Shown: piece by piece, positions 1-5,205 of the stretch
Layout: the number at the start of each line of letters is the position of its first letter
Numbering within the stretch: position 1 is the first letter of the stretch
NCBI GenBank assembly: GCA_002352605.1
Contig: DEIP01000010.1
Location: 10,569-15,901, forward strand
DNA: 5,333 bases
Source of the DNA: Desulfobacteraceae bacterium UBA2771
GTDB taxonomy: Bacteria; Desulfobacterota; Desulfobacteria; Desulfobacterales; Desulfosarcinaceae
Direction of reading: 5' to 3'
The notes under the pieces: generated by a model
Told to the model about the DNA's origin: nothing
The model's database searches: none
What the model saw: only the letters and a program-made list of their open reading frames with translations
Translations under genes and position numbers: made by a program

Positions 1-36
1 GAATACCGAGTTTTCCCGGTTTTCGGTTCTTTGTAT

Positions 37-45
37 TGTTAAAAT
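37..45 (+). promoter_or_regulatory. Candidate extended -10 promoter for alr
   Basis: The hexamer TAAAAT at 40-45 matches the sigma-70 -10 consensus at five of six positions. It is preceded by TG and one base (37-39), the extended -10 signature. No good -35 lies 16-18 bases upstream, which extended -10 promoters can tolerate. Transcription would start near position 52 and give a leader of about 95 bases before alr. The upstream gene is outside the window, so alr could instead be read from further upstream. Confidence 0.3.
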
Positions 46-76
46 GGGTTCGGCAAAGCGCAAAATCTAAGTTGAC

Positions 77-92
77 ATGTTGGATCCGACAT
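77..92. promoter_or_regulatory. 16-base palindrome in the alr leader (operator-like)
   Basis: ATGTTGGATCCGACAT is a 16-base inverted repeat centred on GGATCC, with seven of eight positions pairing and one T/G mismatch. It overlaps the last base of a TTGACA hexamer at 72-77 and lies about 55 bases before the alr start. The symmetry and position fit a protein-binding site, but no regulator is identified and no second copy was seen in the window. Confidence 0.25.
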
Positions 93-147
93 ATTACAGG
101 CCAGACGATGTGGGGCACGGGAGGTTTGATTCAACAAAAGGACCCGG

Positions 148-1347
148 GTGGGAATGGAGTATTTGACCGTCGCCGAAATCAACCTGAGCGCATTGGCGCA
201 CAATGTGACGCAACTGCGCAGACTGAGTGCCGCTGCCCGCATGATGGCCGTGGTCAAGGCCGACGGCTACGGCCATGGCGCGGTCGCCGTGGCCCAAACA
301 GCCCTCGAAAACGGTGCGGCGTATCTGGCGGTGGCCCGGCTATCCGAGGCGGTGGCCCTGAGAGACGCCGGAATCGATGCACCGGTCCTGCTGTTCGGAC
401 ATAGCCCGGTTTCGACGGTGGGCCACCTCGTGCGTTACGACATTACGGCCGCCATCAACGACTGCCGGTCGGCCGGGGAATTGTCCGGCCAGGCACGGCG
501 TTTGGCAAAAAAGCTTAAGGTACACCTGAAGGTGGATACCGGGATGGGCCGATTGGGTATGCTGACGGTGCCCGCAAGCCACGATGCCGGTGAAACGCCA
601 AGCCGGGTCATCGATGCCGTGGCGCAGGACATCCTGACCGTGGCCGGGCTGCCGGGCCTTACGATTCAGGGCATATTCACCCACTTCGCCAATGCCGACA
701 GCCGGGACAAGCGGCACGCCGAATCGCAGTTCTCGATTTTCATGGACTTGTTGGAAACACTCAAGCGACAATCTTTTGAGGTGGAGATCCGACACGCCGC
801 CAACAGCGCCGCCACCATTGATATGCCCCAAACCCATCTGGACATGGTCAGGCCCGGAATCGCCCTGTACGGCTTGTGGCCCTCTGATGATGTGGACCGC
901 AGCCGCATCGATTTAAAACCGGTGATGACCGTCAGGTCAAAGGTGATCAACCTCAAAGCGGTTTCCGCCGGCTTTACGGTCAGCTATGGCAGCACTTACC
1001 AAACCGCAGGTCCCACCCGCATCGCCACGGTCGCCCTGGGATATGCCGACGGTTTAAATCGTCGGCTCTCCTCCAAAGGATCCCTTATCGTCGGGGGACG
1101 GCGTTGCCCCATCATCGGCCGGGTGTGTATGGATCTGGTCATGGTGGACGTGAGCCATGTGCCCCAGGTTGCCCTGGAAGATGAAGCCGTGGCTATCGGA
1201 CGGCAGGGGGAGCAACGAATTACCGCCGATGAAGTGGCCTCCCTGGTGGGTACCATCAACTACGAGATCGTCACATCGATCACTTCGCGGGTTCAGCGGG
1301 TGTATCGCCGACGCGCCGGACCTGCGATCGGGTCCGGGAATGGCTGA
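148..1347 (+). CDS. alr: Alanine racemase, PLP-dependent
   Basis: Cytoplasmic enzyme that interconverts L- and D-alanine, supplying D-alanine for peptidoglycan. At 399 aa it is slightly longer than typical Alr (about 360-390). The N-terminal TIM barrel opens with AEINLSALAHN and carries the PLP lysine K37 in AVVKADGYGHG. KVDTGMGRLG (128-137), HAANSAA (216-222) and RPGIALYG (236-243) are the usual barrel motifs. The C-terminal beta domain carries the second catalytic base, Y280, in VSYGSTY, followed by ALGYADG (297-303) and the CMDL motif (327-330). The enzyme therefore looks intact. The GTG at 148 is preceded by AAAGGA (137-142) five bases away. ATG at 154 is an alternative start, but it puts that site 11 bases off. 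The last ten or so residues, rich in Gly and Arg, lie beyond the family core. No terminator is visible downstream. The neighbours do not suggest a dedicated catabolic (DadX-like) role, so housekeeping Alr is the likely job. Confidence 0.97.
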   Translation: MGMEYLTVAEINLSALAHNVTQLRRLSAAARMMAVVKADGYGHGAVAVAQTALENGAAYLAVARLSEAVALRDAGIDAPVLLFGHSPVSTVGHLVRYDITAAINDCRSAGELSGQARRLAKKLKVHLKVDTGMGRLGMLTVPASHDAGETPSRVIDAVAQDILTVAGLPGLTIQGIFTHFANADSRDKRHAESQFSIFMDLLETLKRQSFEVEIRHAANSAATIDMPQTHLDMVRPGIALYGLWPSDDVDRSRIDLKPVMTVRSKVINLKAVSAGFTVSYGSTYQTAGPTRIATVALGYADGLNRRLSSKGSLIVGGRRCPIIGRVCMDLVMVDVSHVPQVALEDEAVAIGRQGEQRITADEVASLVGTINYEIVTSITSRVQRVYRRRAGPAIGSGNG

Positions 1348-1390
1348 CGCAAAAAATTCAACCCAGTAAACAGATGATTTCACCCGGGCC

Positions 1391-1522
1391 ATGGAGAACC
1401 ATTCTTTTGATATCATCCGGAACGCCCTGTATCACGGTTCTCCGGAGGGCCCGGATCGGGATTATCGAAATATGGTCAACCTGATCGTTGATTCGGCACC
1501 GGAAAGATATGGCATCAGTTAA
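1391..1522 (+). CDS. Small hypothetical ORF just upstream of the FGase-like gene
   Basis: A 43-residue open frame starting MENHSFDIIRNALYHG and ending SAPERYGIS. The frame is open from 1370, after a TAA at 1367. It ends with TAA two bases before the ATG of the next gene, a spacing seen in translationally coupled genes. I do not recognise the protein. It has no signal peptide, no membrane segment and no cysteines, and it is rather acidic. No clear ribosome binding site precedes the ATG, and GC at third positions (about 55%) is lower than in alr. It could be a small coupled leader peptide, the remains of an older N-terminal region of the downstream gene now in another frame, or chance. Confidence 0.25.
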   Translation: MENHSFDIIRNALYHGSPEGPDRDYRNMVNLIVDSAPERYGIS

Positions 1523-1524
1523 AC

Positions 1525-2397
1525 ATGACGATTCCCGGCAACCCTGAATTATTGAAAACCCTACGGGCCAAGAGATGCATTCGCGGCAGGGGCAGCCTGG
1601 GGGGCTTCGCCTACGCCGTGGACGGTTGTGTGCCCTATATCGCCACGGCCATCCACGCCGGCAGCAATGTTCGAAAAGAGTTGCTGCCCTTGATGAAAAT
1701 CGATACGCCGGGCCGTTATTTTGAAGAAGACCCGGAAACCGACGCCATGATCCAAGGGGCGGACTCGGCGGTATGGGGCCTTGATTCCAGGAGCGAATAC
1801 GACCTGAATCGTCCACCGGCGGACGCCCTGCCGCTCACGCCGCAACAATTCTGGGGAATACAGGTCTATCTTAAGCAACCCAGCCAAAGCATGAACCTGG
1901 CGAGTCTGGCCAAGTACGACCAGTTTTACGCCTTCATGGGCAGCTGGGCAGCAGCCACGCTGGAGAAGTTCGGGGTGTGCCTGGTCTACGATCTCCACGC
2001 CTATAACATCACCAGGCAGGTGCAAAAGGGGATCGCCGCTCCGCCGGTGTTCAATCTGGGTACGACCGCCATCGACCGCCGACGCTGGAGGACCCCGATC
2101 GATGATTGGCTGAACCGACTGAATGACATCACGATTCCCGGTATAGAGACCACGGTGGCCGAAAATCTGGTGTTTATGGGCACGGGCGAACTCTGCCGCA
2201 GGCTAACCGAATGGGACCCGCGCATTCTGGTACTGTCCACCGAGGTATCCAAAATATATATGGACGAGAAGAAAGGCCGGGTCGACCCGGCAGCGGTGGA
2301 CGCATTGCGTGAAGGTTTGGGAAAGTCAATGCACGCGCATAGCCGGACATTTTTACGCGCATGGAAAGACTCGTATTCAACATCTGCTTTCCCTTGA
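1525..2397 (+). CDS. N-formylglutamate amidohydrolase family protein (FGase fold)
   Basis: A 290-aa predicted cytoplasmic metal-dependent hydrolase of the N-formylglutamate amidohydrolase (FGase) family. The family cleaves an N-acyl group from glutamate or related amides; the substrate here is unknown. The motifs appear in family order: IATAIHAGSN (39-48, H44 a likely zinc ligand), FEEDPETD (66-73), SRSEYDLNRP (88-97), a second histidine in YDLHAYN (155-161, H158), NLGTTAIDRRRW (177-188), ENLVFMGTGEL (213-223) and LSTEVSKIYMDE (237-248). This pattern resembles the subfamily sometimes found beside ATP-grasp ligases and QEGLA-motif proteins rather than the histidine-catabolic HutG enzyme. No hut gene or ATP-grasp gene is seen here. 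The ATG at 1525 is the first start after an in-frame stop at 1489. Its ribosome binding site is weak (GGAAAG at 1501-1506, too far away), so expression may depend on coupling to the small ORF at 1391-1522. Confidence 0.85.
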   Translation: MTIPGNPELLKTLRAKRCIRGRGSLGGFAYAVDGCVPYIATAIHAGSNVRKELLPLMKIDTPGRYFEEDPETDAMIQGADSAVWGLDSRSEYDLNRPPADALPLTPQQFWGIQVYLKQPSQSMNLASLAKYDQFYAFMGSWAAATLEKFGVCLVYDLHAYNITRQVQKGIAAPPVFNLGTTAIDRRRWRTPIDDWLNRLNDITIPGIETTVAENLVFMGTGELCRRLTEWDPRILVLSTEVSKIYMDEKKGRVDPAAVDALREGLGKSMHAHSRTFLRAWKDSYSTSAFP

Positions 2398-2430
2398 CCA
2401 ATTTGACACCTGAAGCGTGGTGATTTTTAG

Positions 2431-2667
2431 CGCCGAATCCGGCAACGCACTGCCACGCTCGACGCCCGCAAAGAACCCGTTGCAGGCATTGAAGAGGAAA
2501 TGGCGGCTTTTCAAAAAGCGGTGGAAAGCTTCCCCAAATGCGACGAAGCAGCCCTTCGGGTTTATGTGGCCGAGATAACGGATTCCACTTTGGCGTCCGG
2601 CGGCAATTGTTCTATCGGCACCATGACGGGTCATTTTTCGCCGGCAATCATCGTCATAAACGATTAA
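2431..2667 (+). pseudogene. Orphan coding-like remnant, C-terminal fragment of unknown gene
   Basis: The 328 bases between the FGase-like gene and the GIY-YIG gene contain no intact gene. On the plus strand a frame is open from 2431 to a TAA at 2665-2667. It reads as protein-like: an acidic helix (KEPVAGIEEEMAAFQKAVES), then LRVYVAEITDSTLASGG, and an end in HFSPAIIVIND. First codon positions are rich in G, as expected for real coding. The only ATG (2500) would give 55 residues, and the purine-rich AAGAGG before it is only two bases away. No other usual start codon lies in the open stretch. This fits a gene that has lost its 5' part, or a small protein with an unusual start. I do not recognise the family. 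Confidence 0.3.
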
Positions 2668-2671
2668 TTTA

Positions 2672-2700
2672 TTGACATATTTTTTCATTGCAGTTATAAC
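2672..2700 (+). promoter_or_regulatory. Strong sigma-70 promoter for the GIY-YIG/wHTH gene
   Basis: A perfect -35 TTGACA (2672-2677) is separated by exactly 17 bases from TATAAC (2695-2700), a five-of-six match to the -10 consensus. The region is AT-rich, unlike its surroundings. Transcription would start around 2707, leaving a leader of about 20 bases that contains the ribosome binding site AAGGAG at 2713-2718. This is the best promoter in the window and indicates that the gene at 2726 is its own transcription unit. Confidence 0.75.
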
Positions 2701-2725
2701 TTCTATTTAAAGAAGGAGTGGATCG

Positions 2726-3382
2726 TTGCCCACTGAGAAAAATTGGGTCGTCTATCTGGTTAGATGTTCTGACAAATCTTTGTATTGTGGGATCACCAAC
2801 GATTTGATAAAGCGACTGGAAGCCCATAATCTCGGGAAAGGCGCCAAATACACAAGATCCCGGGTACCTGTCCGGCTAGTGGGAACCAGTTTTAAAATGA
2901 CCAGAAGTAGTGCCCTCAAACTTGAACATCGCATTAAAAAGATACCTGCCGAAAAAAAACTAACTAAATTGATAAATAGGAGGGAACACCCGGAAATGGT
3001 AAATACGCAGATTATGCAACAGATTCAAAAGGAAATTCAATCGGCCGTCAATAGCATTCAGCAACTCACCGACAGCGTTGGAAACATCATCACCCAAGTT
3101 GAAAAACTAGCCCAAACGGATGCATCGAAAACCACCACGGCCAAAAGGGACCCAACCAGAAAAAAAGTAGTCATTAAGGATGGCGTGGTCGAAAAGATCA
3201 AAAGGGTTCCCGCCACCCAGATTGTCTACGACATCATCCGGAAATCAACGCAGGGGATGGATACCGCCGCCTTAATGAAAACAACGGGATTCAATCAACG
3301 CAAGATTCACAACATCACTTTCAGGCTGAAAAAGAAGGGCCGAATCATGGGTGTGGGACGGGGCGTATACAGGAAGGCGTGA
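2726..3382 (+). CDS. GIY-YIG nuclease domain fused to coiled coil and winged-helix-like C-terminus
   Basis: A 218-aa predicted cytoplasmic, strongly basic protein. Residues 7-85 form a GIY-YIG endonuclease-type domain of the YhbQ/UPF0213 kind: WVVYLVRC (7-14, Y10), SLYCGITND (18-26, Y20), R30, H34, KYTRSRVPVRLV (41-52) and the metal-binding glutamate E67 in LKLEHRIKK. All expected catalytic positions are present. Residues about 93-130 make an amphipathic coiled coil (IMQQIQKEIQSAVNSI). A Lys/Thr-rich linker follows, and residues 161-218 look like a winged helix (IVYDIIRKS, then FNQRKIHNITFRLKKKGRI and VGRGVYRKA). Single-domain relatives end at about residue 90, so this is a fusion. The TTG start at 2726 is chosen because AAGGAG lies seven bases upstream. 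The gene is visibly richer in A and T than alr or ubiE, which suggests separate ancestry. Its role is unknown; nucleic-acid binding and cleavage is an inference from the domains. Confidence 0.85.
   Translation: MPTEKNWVVYLVRCSDKSLYCGITNDLIKRLEAHNLGKGAKYTRSRVPVRLVGTSFKMTRSSALKLEHRIKKIPAEKKLTKLINRREHPEMVNTQIMQQIQKEIQSAVNSIQQLTDSVGNIITQVEKLAQTDASKTTTAKRDPTRKKVVIKDGVVEKIKRVPATQIVYDIIRKSTQGMDTAALMKTTGFNQRKIHNITFRLKKKGRIMGVGRGVYRKA
2978..2998 (+). promoter_or_regulatory. Possible internal ribosome binding site and start in the GIY-YIG fusion
   Basis: A perfect Shine-Dalgarno core, AGGAGG (2978-2983), lies 12 bases before an in-frame ATG at 2996 (Met91). This is exactly where the nuclease domain ends and the coiled coil begins. 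Initiation here would give a 128-aa protein holding only the coiled coil and winged-helix-like region. The 12-base spacing is longer than the usual 5-9, so initiation may be weak. The AGGAGG codes for Arg-Arg (with the preceding base) inside the long protein, so it could be coincidence or the trace of a former two-gene arrangement. Confidence 0.35.
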
Positions 3383-3406
3383 TACTGAATTTTCCCCTTT
3401 CGGGAT

Positions 3407-3433
3407 GGCCGCCCTTTTCCCCGGATGGCGGTC
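3407..3433. repeat. Stem-loop downstream of the GIY-YIG fusion gene
   Basis: GGCCGCC (3407-3413) can pair with GGCGGTC (3427-3433) through seven positions, one of them a G-T wobble, around a 13-base loop. It begins 24 bases after the stop codon of the preceding gene. No run of T follows, so it is not a standard Rho-independent terminator, though it could stabilise a transcript end. The remaining spacer, up to 3531, shows no convincing gene. Confidence 0.25.
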
Positions 3434-3531
3434 ATACCGCGCTTCAATAAGTTGACATACCCCATCCCCTTCAAGCACCTCATGCAACATGCATGACGGT
3501 TGAGAGCGTTGTTCGGTGATTTTCCACTATT

Positions 3532-4108
3532 TTGAAGGCATTTAGACGCGATGGCACCTGTCCCGATCCAAACGAAGAGGGGCGTACCGGGTTCTACTGC
3601 TTCATCGCCAAATACGAGATTTCCAAACGCCAATGGGATGTGGTGATGGATCCGACGTGCCCCGATGCGACCGAAGGGATGACCGCCGCCGATCCCCGTC
3701 CCAAGACCGATATCTCCTGGTTCGATGCCGTGACGTTCACCCGCAGGCATACCGACTGGTTGCTGGAAAATGCCCCGGCAGCCCTACCCCATTTTCCCGG
3801 TGGCCGCTTCGGATATATCCGTCTGCCCTCCGAGGCGGAGTGGAAGTATGCCGCCCGGGGTGGCCAGATGGTCACCGGGCAGCGACTCAACCGCGAGGCG
3901 TTCTTTCACCTGGGAAACCGTTCCAACCGGGATTTTGCCGTCTCTACGGATCCCATGGAGGCCAAACAACCGGAAAAGCTGGCATGGATCGGATGAGAAG
4001 CGACCCGGAAAGGGTAACCCGGGCATCGGTTCTCGGGGATATCCTTCCTTGATCCCTTTCCGTCCATCTGCTATTCCACGGTGCGGTCGACGCATGGGGA
4101 TGCCATGA
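3532..4108 (+). pseudogene. Broken formylglycine-generating-enzyme (FGE/SUMF1) family gene
   Basis: The frame from TTG 3532 to TGA 3996 encodes 154 residues of the FGE-sulfatase domain: FYCFIAKYEISKRQWDVVM (21-39), TDISWFDAVTF (59-69) and the hallmark YIRLPSEAEWKYAARGG (95-111). Family members oxidise a sulfatase cysteine to formylglycine, or act as structural relatives without that activity. The frame stops at EKLAWIG, well before the GLYDM/GNVWEW-like region and the C-terminal active cysteines. Family-like text appears to continue in the other two frames: SDPERV near 3996-4014, then IPFRP...GRRMGMP to 4108, implying at least one frameshift. The 5' side is also short; no ribosome binding site precedes TTG 3532, and an in-frame TGA lies at 3517. 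I read this as a decaying gene truncated at both ends. A sequencing error could explain a frameshift, but not the missing ends. Confidence 0.65.
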
Positions 4109-4119
4109 ACTGAAAGTTC

Positions 4120-4156
4120 CCCTCACCCCGACCGGTCCCTTGTCGGGAGACGAGGG
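4120..4156. promoter_or_regulatory. Two-part hairpin in the ubiE leader
   Basis: An outer stem CCCTC (4120-4124)/GAGGG (4152-4156) and an inner stem CCCGAC (4127-4132)/GTCGGG (4142-4147) both pair perfectly, with a small asymmetric internal loop between them and a 9-base apical loop. The structure ends immediately before the ATG at 4157 and would bury the GGGAG (4145-4149) that could serve that start. No T run follows, so it is a poor terminator. It may be a translational leader structure, or just a stable hairpin ahead of the ATG at 4214. Confidence 0.35.
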
Positions 4157-4213
4157 ATGAACTGTAACGCAGATATCGGACTTGACACGAAATCGGCATG
4201 GAAAGGAAACCCC

Positions 4214-5029
4214 ATGGCCCTCTGGGACAACCCACACTGGCTCGACGATAAAAATCGGCGGCAACAGCTGGACGACCACATTCGTACCACCGGAAAAGCC
4301 CGGTTCGGCATCCGGGAGTTCGATGAGGACAAGAAGGTCGATGCGGTACGCGCCCACTTCAACCGGGTGGCCCCTAAATACGATTTCATGAACGCACTGC
4401 TCAGCTTCGGCATTCAGCATGCCTGGAAACGCGCCGCCGTGCGCATGCTCGGCGTTCAGCACGGCGACAAGGTGCTGGATGTATGCGGCGGCACCGGCGA
4501 CCTGGCCATCCTGGCGGCCCGACGCACCGGCCCCACCGGCCAGGTGACCATCTACGACATCAACGATGCCATGATCCAGGCCGGCCGCCACAAGATCGAT
4601 CCCCTCCCCTCACTATCCCGAATCAGTTACGTCCAGGGAGACGCCGAGCAAATCACCTTTCCCGACAACACCTTCGACTGTGCCATGGTGGGCTTCGGAA
4701 TCCGCAACCTCACCCATTTAAAGCAGGGCTTTTCCGAGATGGTCCGGACGCTTAAACCCGACGGGCGTTTCCTGTGCCTGGAATTCTCACAACCCACCAA
4801 CCCCGTGTTCCGCAGCCTCTATGACTTTTACTCGTTCAACATCATGCCGGCCCTGGGCCGGCTTTTGGTGGGCTCTGCCGAATCCTACGCCTGTTTGCCC
4901 GAAACCATCCGCATGTTCCCTCTTCCCGACGAACTGGCTGCCATCCTGGCGGATGTCGGCCTGGGAAGCGTCAGCTGGAAATCCATGACCAATGGAATCA
5001 GTGTGGCGCATGTGGGGATAAAACGGTGA
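4214..5029 (+). CDS. ubiE: Demethylmenaquinone / ubiquinone C-methyltransferase
   Basis: SAM-dependent C-methyltransferase that makes menaquinone from demethylmenaquinone (MenG activity), or methylates the ubiquinone precursor. An anaerobic deltaproteobacterium would use it for menaquinone. From ATG 4214 it has 271 aa. Motifs seen: FGIREFDEDKK (31-41), the signature YDFMNALLSFG (56-66) with W71-K72, SAM-binding motif I VLDVCGGTGDLA (87-98), acidic D115 in IYDIND, QGDAEQITFPDNTFD (141-155), GFGIRN (160-165) and RTLKPDGRFLCLEFSQP (178-194). The family's C-terminal YACLPETIRMFP and MTNGISVAHVGIKR follow. I favour 4214 because AAAGGAA (4202-4208) sits five bases upstream and GC-rich third positions begin there. 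ATG 4157 (290 aa) is in frame and preceded by GGGAG, but the intervening codons look non-coding. About 30 residues precede the conserved FG motif, a longer N-terminus than in E. coli UbiE (251 aa). Confidence 0.93.
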   Translation: MALWDNPHWLDDKNRRQQLDDHIRTTGKARFGIREFDEDKKVDAVRAHFNRVAPKYDFMNALLSFGIQHAWKRAAVRMLGVQHGDKVLDVCGGTGDLAILAARRTGPTGQVTIYDINDAMIQAGRHKIDPLPSLSRISYVQGDAEQITFPDNTFDCAMVGFGIRNLTHLKQGFSEMVRTLKPDGRFLCLEFSQPTNPVFRSLYDFYSFNIMPALGRLLVGSAESYACLPETIRMFPLPDELAAILADVGLGSVSWKSMTNGISVAHVGIKR

Positions 5030-5073
5030 CGGCCTTTCCGCCATTTCCCTGTTGCGTGATTGCTTGTTTTATC

Positions 5074-5202
5074 ATGAACATATTAACGGTACTGGTTCAC
5101 GACCACAAGAAAGCTCATATTTTTCGTCCGGCGCATCCCTTGAAAGATCCTGATACTCATCATATCAGGGCCTTGGAGATGAGCGTATCTGCTCCCTTTT
5201 GA
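5074..5202 (+). CDS. Doubtful small ORF downstream of ubiE
   Basis: ATG 5074 to TGA 5200-5202 encodes 42 residues starting MNILTVLVHDHKKAHIFRPAH. The opening strand followed by DHKKAHIFR faintly recalls the N-termini of small bacterial proteins related to host-attachment or eRF1-like domains, so it may be the clipped start of such a gene. This is a weak resemblance by eye. There is no ribosome binding site before the ATG, and the frame contains the hairpin at 5149-5169. It could easily be chance. Confidence 0.15.
   Translation: MNILTVLVHDHKKAHIFRPAHPLKDPDTHHIRALEMSVSAPF
5149..5169. repeat. Perfect 7-bp inverted repeat after ubiE
   Basis: CCTGATA (5149-5155) and TATCAGG (5163-5169) are perfect inverted copies around a 7-base loop. 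It lies 120 bases after the ubiE stop. No T run follows, so termination is unlikely by the standard mechanism. It may be a protein-binding site or part of repeat DNA at this end of the window. Confidence 0.3.
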
Positions 5203-5205
5203 AAT

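Noticed and set aside
5..40. ACCGA/TCGGT stem followed by T-rich DNA as a terminator of an upstream gene
   Set aside because: The stem is only 5 bp around a 13-base loop and the T tract is interrupted. No upstream gene is visible to support it.
36..404. 122-codon plus-strand open frame overlapping the start of alr
   Set aside because: It runs in a different frame from alr across most of its length, and its translation is Arg/Gly-rich shadow sequence.
340..837. 165-codon minus-strand open frame inside alr
   Set aside because: It is fully antisense to an alr whose motifs are all intact, and its translation is rich in His, Gly and Arg with no domain.
1358..2025. Two minus-strand open frames (1358-1816 and 1561-2025) over the FGase-like gene
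   Set aside because: The plus strand carries family motifs in correct order through this stretch. The minus translations are low-complexity Arg/Pro-rich shadows.
2377..2688. 103-codon minus-strand open frame in the gap after the FGase-like gene
   Set aside because: It has an ATG but no ribosome binding site, and no recognisable domain. The plus strand here has the better coding signature (G-rich first positions).
3452..3480. TTGACA at 3452-3457 as a promoter for the FGE-like frame
   Set aside because: Seventeen bases downstream the sequence is GCACCT, nothing like a -10 element, and no ribosome binding site precedes the TTG at 3532.
3481..3495. CATGCA repeated at 3481 and 3488
   Set aside because: Two short copies only, with no further units and no symmetry beyond the common ATGCAT palindrome.
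3307..3750. 147-codon minus-strand open frame spanning the 3383-3531 gap
   Set aside because: It is antisense both to the end of the GIY-YIG fusion gene and to the FGE-like region, is Gly/His/Ile-rich, and has no motif.
4182..4210. TTGACA at 4182-4187 as a promoter for ubiE
   Set aside because: The expected -10 position reads GGAAAC and is really the ribosome binding region of the ATG at 4214.
3944..4591. 215-codon minus-strand open frame overlapping ubiE
   Set aside because: It lies antisense to the well-supported ubiE and runs into the decayed FGE region. Its translation has no recognisable motif and is typical of the mirror of GC-rich codons.
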